25,758 bases of DNA from positions 1-25,758 of the forward strand of contig JBIKLY010000051.1 in NCBI GenBank assembly GCA_044359525.1. Reading direction: 5' to 3'. The position numbers and the translations under genes are program-made. This DNA is from CAJBIL01 sp044359525. GTDB taxonomy: Bacteria; Pseudomonadota; Gammaproteobacteria; Burkholderiales; Rhodocyclaceae. A model generated the notes under the pieces. The model had not been told where the DNA came from. It saw only the letters and a list, made by a program, of their open reading frames with translations, and made no database searches. Positions 20,478 to 25,758 of this stretch are shown piece by piece; the stretch's first letter is position 1, and each line of letters begins with the position of its first letter.

Positions 20478-21506
20478 ATGATCAAGGTTGGAATCGTAGG
20501 GGGTACGGGTTATACGGGGGTGGAGTTGTTGCGTTTGCTCGCACAGCATCCGGCGGTGGAGATAGTCGCCATTACTTCACGCGGCGACGCGGGAATGCTG
20601 GTTGCGGATATGTTTCCGAGTCTGCGTGGACGGGTGCTCCTTAAGTTCGAAGACCCTGCCGCAGCTGACTTGAAGTCCTGTGATGTGGTTTTTTTTGCCA
20701 CGCCGAATGGCGTCGCGATGCAGCAGGCGCGAGCCTTGCTCGATGCTGGCGTCAAGGTGATCGATCTGGCGGCAGATTTTCGTATCGGCGATATTGCTGA
20801 ATGGGAAAAATGGTATGGCATGAAGCACGCCTGTCCTGAGTGGGTCGAGATGGCTGTTTATGGGTTGCCGGAGGTCAATCGCTCAGCGATTCGGAGCGCT
20901 CGTCTGATCGCTAATCCCGGCTGCTATCCAACCGCTGTCCAGTTGGGTTTCATGCCCTTGGTGGAGGCCGGTCTGGTGGACTTGGACTGTCTGATTGCGG
21001 ATGCCAAGTCCGGTGTTTCCGGGGCGGGCAGAAAAGCGGAAATTCCGGCCTTGTTCTCGGAAGCTTCAGATAATTTCAAGGCGTACGGGGTTCCCGGGCA
21101 TCGCCATCTCCCCGAAATTCAACAGGGGCTCTCCCGGATGGCGAATCACGCGGTCGGATTGACTTTTGTGCCGCATCTGACGCCGCTGATCCGTGGAATC
21201 CATGCGACGCTCTATGCAAGGATCAAGATTGAAGCAGATTTTCAGTCCGTCTACGAGCGGCGTTATGCGGGCGAGCCCTTCGTTGATGTGCTTCCCGCAA
21301 AATCCCATCCTGATACGCGTTCGGTCCGGGCATCCAACGTTTGTCGGATTGCTGTACATCGGCCGCAAGGCGGTGACACGTTGGTGATCCTGTCGGTTAT
21401 CGACAACCTGGTCAAAGGTGCCGCGGGACAAGCGATACAGAATATGAATATTATGTTTGATCGACCGGAAACCGACGGGCTATGGCAATTGCCGGTACTT
21501 CCGTAA
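20478..21506 (+). CDS. argC: N-acetyl-gamma-glutamyl-phosphate reductase
   Basis: A 342-residue enzyme of the third arginine-biosynthesis step, reducing N-acetylglutamyl phosphate with NADPH. The Rossmann start is VGIVGGTGYTGVELLRLL (residues 4-21). The catalytic cysteine is Cys149 in ANPGCYPTA and a conserved histidine lies in PGHRHLPEI (207-214). KSGVSGAGRK and a normal length confirm the type 1 enzyme. It opens a plus-strand run: the DUF6776 gene starts inside its 3' end, then bactofilin and erpA. No other arg gene is present. Confidence 0.97.
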   Translation: MIKVGIVGGTGYTGVELLRLLAQHPAVEIVAITSRGDAGMLVADMFPSLRGRVLLKFEDPAAADLKSCDVVFFATPNGVAMQQARALLDAGVKVIDLAADFRIGDIAEWEKWYGMKHACPEWVEMAVYGLPEVNRSAIRSARLIANPGCYPTAVQLGFMPLVEAGLVDLDCLIADAKSGVSGAGRKAEIPALFSEASDNFKAYGVPGHRHLPEIQQGLSRMANHAVGLTFVPHLTPLIRGIHATLYARIKIEADFQSVYERRYAGEPFVDVLPAKSHPDTRSVRASNVCRIAVHRPQGGDTLVILSVIDNLVKGAAGQAIQNMNIMFDRPETDGLWQLPVLP

Positions 21507-22246
21507 AGCTCAAGCGTTTGCGGCAGCGGTTCGGTATCAACGCGCCGAGGCTCTCGATCCGCACGCATGTTGCCTGGCACTGGCGTGCTTTGGCGACGGT
21601 CGCTGTGCTCTCTGTTTCTTTCGCCGTCGCGGCCTGGATCTATGACGCTGGTAGAAGCATCGCTGGTTTTCAGAGCGGCGAGTCCAGTCGCGAAATTCAG
21701 TCACTCAAGGATCGCCTTGCAGAGCTTGATGAGGAACTTGGCAAACTACGAAGTATTGCTGGCTCGGGCGAGAGCAGTTTGCAGATTGAGCGCGCCGCGC
21801 AGCAGCAATTGGTCCGGCAGGTAAAAATACTGGAGTCGGAAAATGCCGGCCTTAAGCAGGATCTCGCGTTTTTTGAAGGGCTGATCCCGGCTTCAGAGTC
21901 GGGCGGTGAGCTTGGCGTCAAAATCAGTCGTTTGCGTATTGAGCCCGAGAGCGCTGGGGGGCAGTATCGTTATCGCATGTTGCTGGTACACAATGGCGGC
22001 CGGCAGGCGAAAGCATTTCACGGAACTCTCCAGTTTTTAGTGAAAGTGCAGCAGGCCGGCAAAGATGTTATGATCACCATCCCATCCGAAGCGGACCAAG
22101 GGTTAGAAAAATTTAATATTGAAATCAAGCACTTTCAGCGAGCTGAAGGCGTTTTCCTGATTCAGAAAGGCGCCGTGGTGAAAAGTGTGGAGGCGCGTTT
22201 ACTGCAGGATGGCGTGGTGCGAGCGCGACAGTCCGTAACCATCTAG
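21482..22246 (+). CDS. DUF6776-like membrane-anchored coiled-coil protein
   Basis: A 254-residue protein with a basic cytoplasmic start, one membrane helix (about residues 37-53), a coiled coil (about 65-130, rich in E, L, Q and K with heptad-like leucines), and a C-terminal beta-rich domain with RYRMLLVHNGGRQAKAFHG. This matches my recollection of DUF6776, a family without known function. The topology puts the coiled coil and domain in the periplasm. It overlaps argC by 25 bases and precedes bactofilin by 14, which hints at a cell-envelope role beside the bactofilin (inference). Confidence 0.7.
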   Translation: MAIAGTSVKLKRLRQRFGINAPRLSIRTHVAWHWRALATVAVLSVSFAVAAWIYDAGRSIAGFQSGESSREIQSLKDRLAELDEELGKLRSIAGSGESSLQIERAAQQQLVRQVKILESENAGLKQDLAFFEGLIPASESGGELGVKISRLRIEPESAGGQYRYRMLLVHNGGRQAKAFHGTLQFLVKVQQAGKDVMITIPSEADQGLEKFNIEIKHFQRAEGVFLIQKGAVVKSVEARLLQDGVVRARQSVTI

Positions 22247-22260
22247 ACGGAGAGGTAATC

Positions 22261-22662
22261 ATGTTTGGCAGCAAAAAAAATAGCGCTCCCCAAAATCGCA
22301 TCGACAGCCTGATCGGTGTGGGTACGCGTATCGAGGGCAATATCAGTTTCAGTGGTGGTTTGCGTGTTGACGGTGAAATCCGGGGAAATATCAGTAGCGA
22401 CAAAGGGCAGTCAGGCACGTTGGTGATCAGCGAGCAGGCCAGTGTTGAAGGAGAGATATCTGTTGGTCATGTAGTGATCAATGGTGCCGTGATTGGTCCC
22501 GTGTTCGCTGGCGAATCGTTGGAACTCCTGCCCAATGCGCGTGTCACAGGGGATGTTGAATATCATCAGCTCGAAATGCAGCAGGGGGCGGTGGTTCAGG
22601 GGCGTCTGGTGCATCAGACTAGTGCCAAGACAGTTGAGTTGAAGCTGGCTTCAAGCAAGTGA
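22261..22662 (+). CDS. Bactofilin
   Basis: A 133-residue bactofilin (DUF583). A short disordered start (MFGSKKNSAPQNRID) leads to the right-handed beta-helix core at about residues 15-115, with repeating hydrophobic-glycine turns such as GTRIEGNISFSGGLRVDGEI and VEGEISVGHVVINGAVIGPV. Bactofilins polymerise without nucleotides into cytoskeletal filaments and often recruit M23 peptidases to shape the cell wall. GGAGAGG lies before the ATG. An M23 peptidase gene lies two genes away, a possible functional partner (inference). Confidence 0.93.
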   Translation: MFGSKKNSAPQNRIDSLIGVGTRIEGNISFSGGLRVDGEIRGNISSDKGQSGTLVISEQASVEGEISVGHVVINGAVIGPVFAGESLELLPNARVTGDVEYHQLEMQQGAVVQGRLVHQTSAKTVELKLASSK

Positions 22663-22708
22663 TCCCGTCGGGATTGGTTCAAAATACTGGGTTGTGGAGG
22701 ATTAAGTA

Positions 22709-23065
22709 ATGAATGCAGCGACCGAAATCGAGATACCTTTGCCGTTTGTCTTTACCGATAATGCGGCTAACAAGGTCAAGGAGCTGATTGAAGAAGAGGG
22801 TAACCCTGAGCTAAAGCTGCGTGTTTTTGTAACGGGCGGCGGCTGTTCAGGTTTTCAGTACGGCTTTACCTTTGACGAGGTTGCGAATGAAGATGACACC
22901 GCGATGCGGAAAAACGGTGTGACACTTCTGATCGACCCGATGAGTTATCAGTATCTGGTTGGCGCCGAAATTGATTACAGCGAGGGCCTCGAAGGATCAC
23001 AGTTCGTGATCAAGAACCCTAATGCGTCATCAACTTGTGGCTGTGGATCATCTTTCTCTGCTTGA
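22709..23065 (+). CDS. erpA: Iron-sulfur cluster insertion protein ErpA
   Basis: A 118-residue A-type carrier. The three cluster cysteines are Cys46 in GGGCSGF and Cys110 and Cys112 in TCGCGSSF. It passes Fe-S clusters to apoproteins, in E. coli including the isoprenoid enzyme IspG. GGAGG lies upstream with normal spacing. The last gene of the argC run, followed by a bidirectional terminator. anmK, often next to erpA in betaproteobacteria by my recollection, is absent. Confidence 0.95.
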   Translation: MNAATEIEIPLPFVFTDNAANKVKELIEEEGNPELKLRVFVTGGGCSGFQYGFTFDEVANEDDTAMRKNGVTLLIDPMSYQYLVGAEIDYSEGLEGSQFVIKNPNASSTCGCGSSFSA

Positions 23066-23084
23066 TCCTGCCAGCCAAGCAACG

Positions 23085-23112
23085 AAAAAGGCGACTTTAG
23101 GGTCGCCTTTTT
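23085..23112. terminator. Bidirectional rho-independent terminator between erpA and the M23 gene
   Basis: AAAAAGGCGAC (23085-23095) pairs with GTCGCCTTTTT (23102-23112) around a six-base loop. The A run on the left and the T run on the right allow it to end erpA on plus and the M23 peptidase gene on minus. Confidence 0.9.
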
Positions 23113-23132
23113 CCATTGAAAGATGTATTGGG

Positions 23133-24461
23133 TTATTCTATTGAGGCAACTTGGATCTGTCTGGCCAACTCGAGTTGTGCTTTCAATGGACCGATGGCGG
23201 CTTTGTAACGGCTGATCTGATTCGCTTCAAGGGGGATTGCGGTAGGTAGCGTGACCGCCAGAGGATTGACCTGTTGATTGTTGACACGGAATTCGTAGTG
23301 CAGATGAGGACCGGACGCTAGGCCGGTTTGTCCAACGTAGCCAATCGTGTCGCCCTGGCTGACTCGTGTGCCTTTGCGAATGCCCGCGCCAAATCCGTTC
23401 AAGTGTCCATACGCAGTTGAGTAAGTGCCTTGGTGCCGGAGAATTACCAGGTTGCCGTAACCGCCCTGTTTTGTCGCAGCTTCAACCGTCCCGTCGGCTA
23501 CGGCGCGAACGCGGGTGCCGGTAGGTGCGCCATAGTCCACGCCTTTATGCGCTCGCCAGGTTTGCAGTACCGGGTGAAAGCGAGCACTGGTGAATCCTGA
23601 TGTAACGCGAGAGAACTCGAGCGGTGAGCGCAGAAACGCCTTGCGCAGACTCTTGCCGTCAGCAGTGTAGTAGCCACCTTTGCCTTCTTCGGCTTGAAAC
23701 CAGTGCGCATGGAATGTCTTTTGATTGTTGTTGAATTCGGCTGACAAGATTCGACCGCTGCGGACCGCTTGGCCACGGTGATTGAGAATTTCGTAGACCA
23801 CCGAGAAGCGATCGCCTTTACGCAGGTCACGGTGAAAATCAATATCGCCAGCGAAAATCTCGGCCAGCTGCGTAGCGATGGCATCCGGGATGCCGGCTGC
23901 GTCTGTCGCGCCAAACAGGGAGTTGCGAATTTCGCCTGATTTAATGACAGTCTGCACATCGAGTTTCAGGGTTTGCTCGCCGGCAATGAAAGCCTTGCCG
24001 CGTCGTTCGACAACAAGTATTGAATCCTTGCCGTTCAGTGGGAAATATAGCGACCGCAGCTCTCCACCTTCGCCGGTAATCGCAGTAACAATCTTTCCCG
24101 GGCGTAATTGGCGGGATACGGCCCGGGTCGCGCTGTCCTGGAGAATAAACTCGGAGGCTTCACGATCAGTAATGCCGAGTCGGTTCATCAGGCTGGACAC
24201 CGTATCAGAGCGTAATACACGCTCTTCGCGGAGGAAGGTGGCATCGACAGCCTGAATTAATGTGCTGGTCGGTGTTTGTAGCTGCTCCAGCACGGTCTGC
24301 AATTGAATGCGGCTACCTTGGGTCGCTGGAACGATAGCAAATGCCGCCACCATGCCAAGCAGGGAAAAGCCTCCGACGCCCACAGTCGCCCAGCGGTGGC
24401 GCATCAGGCGTTCGATCGCGGGGTGGGAATGCGCTAGAATTCTGGTCTTCTGATTATCCAT
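23133..24461 (-). CDS. M23-family murein endopeptidase with OapA-like domain
   Basis: A 442-residue protein starting MDNQKTRILAHSHP. One membrane helix (about 24-45) anchors it. An OapA/LysM-like region at about 76-155 (RVLRSDTVSSLMNRLGITDR) precedes the LytM/M23 domain at about 285-400. Zinc ligands are visible: His305 and Asp309 in HKGVDYG, and His386 and His388 in HLHYEF. Such enzymes cut peptidoglycan cross-links or activate amidases. The ATG at 24461 is preferred to the one at 24500, which adds a polar leader. The gene is divergent from tyrS and close to bactofilin. Confidence 0.92.
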   Translation of the reverse strand: MDNQKTRILAHSHPAIERLMRHRWATVGVGGFSLLGMVAAFAIVPATQGSRIQLQTVLEQLQTPTSTLIQAVDATFLREERVLRSDTVSSLMNRLGITDREASEFILQDSATRAVSRQLRPGKIVTAITGEGGELRSLYFPLNGKDSILVVERRGKAFIAGEQTLKLDVQTVIKSGEIRNSLFGATDAAGIPDAIATQLAEIFAGDIDFHRDLRKGDRFSVVYEILNHRGQAVRSGRILSAEFNNNQKTFHAHWFQAEEGKGGYYTADGKSLRKAFLRSPLEFSRVTSGFTSARFHPVLQTWRAHKGVDYGAPTGTRVRAVADGTVEAATKQGGYGNLVILRHQGTYSTAYGHLNGFGAGIRKGTRVSQGDTIGYVGQTGLASGPHLHYEFRVNNQQVNPLAVTLPTAIPLEANQISRYKAAIGPLKAQLELARQIQVASIE

Positions 24462-24547
24462 AGTCCGCCGGCAGGAAAAAATCTTGTCGCAGTCTAACAA
24501 AAAAAAGCTCCCGCAAGAACCCCGGGGAGAGAAACCTAGAGGCTTGA

Positions 24548-25747
24548 ATGTTTGGTGTTGAAGAGAGTCTGAGTCTGATCAAACGCGGTTCAGATGAGCT
24601 GTTGGTGGAGTCCGAGTTGCTGGATCGCCTAAAAAGCGGGCGGCCACTTCGTATCAAGGCGGGTTTTGACCCCACCGCGCCTGACTTGCATCTTGGGCAT
24701 ACGGTGTTGATCAACAAATTACGGCACTTTCAGGATCTTGGTCATCACGTCATGTTCCTGATCGGTGACTTTACCGGCATGATCGGTGATCCAACCGGGA
24801 AAAACACAACACGACCTCCGCTGTCGCGTGAGCAGATACTGGACAACGCAAGAACTTATCAGGAACAGGTCTTCAAGATTCTCGACCCTGAGAAGACGGA
24901 GGTTTGTTTCAACTCAGCGTGGTTTGAGCCGCTGGGTGCTTCGGGGATGATCCGTCTGGCGGCGTTGCATACTGTAGCGCGGATGCTGGAGCGGGATGAC
25001 TTTTCAAAGCGTTACAGCAGCGGTCAGCCGATCGCTATTCACGAATTTCTCTACCCCCTTTGCCAAGGGTATGACTCTGTGGCCATGAAAGCGGATGTCG
25101 AACTGGGTGGGACCGATCAGAAATTCAATCTTCTGGTCGGTCGTGAGTTGCAGAAGCATTATGGCCAGTCGCCGCAGTGCGTGTTGATGATGCCGCTGCT
25201 CGAAGGGTTGGACGGTGTCAATAAGATGTCCAAGTCTCTTGGTAACTATGTCGGGATCAACGAGCCGCCACGCGAGATATTTGGCAAGTTGATGTCGGTG
25301 TCTGACGAGTTGATGTGGCGTTACTTCGATCTGCTGTCGTTTCGTGGTGCTGGCGAGGTGGCAAGGCTCAAGGCTGAGGCATCGACCGGGCGCAACCCGC
25401 GCGATGTCAAGGTGCTTCTGGCGCAAGAGATCGTTGCTCGTTTTCATGGGCATGGTGCTGCAGTGGATGCGCTGGCAGATTTCGAGACGCGCTTTCGTCA
25501 GGGGGCCATTCCGGACGACGTTCCTGACGTGGCGCTGGATAATGCCGGTCAGCCCATGGCTATTGCACAGTTACTCAAGCTGGCGGGCCTGACGGCTAGT
25601 ACATCGGAAGCTTTACGCATGATTGATCAGGGCGGCGTAAAAGTTGATGGTACGAAAATTGAGGATAAAAGCCTTGTTCTGTGTGCTCCTGGAAGTTATG
25701 TGTTGCAAGTCGGCAAGCGGAAATTCGCTCGCGCCACGATTTCATGA
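24548..25747 (+). CDS. tyrS: Tyrosyl-tRNA synthetase
   Basis: A 399-residue class I synthetase. The HIGH motif is HLGH (48-51) and the KMSKS motif is at 226-230, placing it in the KMSKS-bearing bacterial TyrRS class rather than the E. coli KFGKT form. The catalytic domain includes GGTDQKFNLL and YGQSPQCVLMMPLLEGLDG. The C-terminal S4 RNA-binding domain is at about 335-399 (GGVKVDGTKIEDKS). GAGG lies six bases before the ATG. The last 11 bases of the window after its stop are too short to say what follows. Confidence 0.97.
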   Translation: MFGVEESLSLIKRGSDELLVESELLDRLKSGRPLRIKAGFDPTAPDLHLGHTVLINKLRHFQDLGHHVMFLIGDFTGMIGDPTGKNTTRPPLSREQILDNARTYQEQVFKILDPEKTEVCFNSAWFEPLGASGMIRLAALHTVARMLERDDFSKRYSSGQPIAIHEFLYPLCQGYDSVAMKADVELGGTDQKFNLLVGRELQKHYGQSPQCVLMMPLLEGLDGVNKMSKSLGNYVGINEPPREIFGKLMSVSDELMWRYFDLLSFRGAGEVARLKAEASTGRNPRDVKVLLAQEIVARFHGHGAAVDALADFETRFRQGAIPDDVPDVALDNAGQPMAIAQLLKLAGLTASTSEALRMIDQGGVKVDGTKIEDKSLVLCAPGSYVLQVGKRKFARATIS

Positions 25748-25758
25748 GCTAGTAAAAT

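Overview
The window looks like chromosome of a betaproteobacterium, most likely Rhodocyclales (Dechloromonas/Azonexus-like). This is inferred from moderately high G+C and from gene order: fmdB-DUF502-aspS, a pilBCD block beside a CcsA-like gene and ffh, proS/rppH/CNP1, coq7-OsmC, rplM-rpsI, and a bactofilin-erpA-M23-tyrS block. No rRNA, tRNA, CRISPR array, insertion sequence or prophage gene was recognised. Most of the window is densely packed housekeeping DNA.

Left end (1-1115): an accessory-looking pair on the minus strand. A small four-helix membrane protein overlaps by ATGA a secreted or anchored ankyrin-repeat protein that runs off the window. Next comes about 340 bp without a credible gene but rich in inverted repeats. 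1116-3730: a DedA/TVP38-type membrane protein (minus), then a bufferin-type operon (plus) made of a six-cysteine secreted precursor (BufA), a DUF692 MNIO enzyme (BufB) broken by a frameshift, and BufC. In intact systems BufB and BufC convert cysteines of BufA into a copper-binding peptide.

3727-7776 (minus): fmdB, DUF502, aspS, a secreted RNase Sa/barnase-type ribonuclease, its barstar inhibitor and nudB, in one tightly packed run. 7897-11726 (minus): pilB, pilC and pilD for type IV pili. 11760-12090 holds a possible decayed small gene. 12127-16681: a CcsA-like membrane protein, ffh (plus), a lytic transglycosylase and proS. 16861-18647 (plus): rppH, a CNP1-family secreted protein and coq7. 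A convergent OsmC-family gene follows.

19064-19552 is the most interesting non-coding stretch. It holds an AT-rich segment with a Fur-like inverted repeat, then a sigma70-like promoter, then about 108 nt ending in a perfect 10-bp GC-rich terminator. Just before the terminator a hairpin shows a nine-base loop, UCCUCCUUU, nearly identical to the 16S rRNA anti-Shine-Dalgarno tail. I propose a small RNA that imitates the anti-SD. The rplM promoter lies just after it.

19553-25747: rplM-rpsI and a terminator; argC, a DUF6776 membrane protein, bactofilin and erpA; a bidirectional terminator; a minus-strand M23 peptidase; and divergent tyrS. This block combines ribosome, arginine, cell-shape and Fe-S functions in an order I recall as common in betaproteobacteria.
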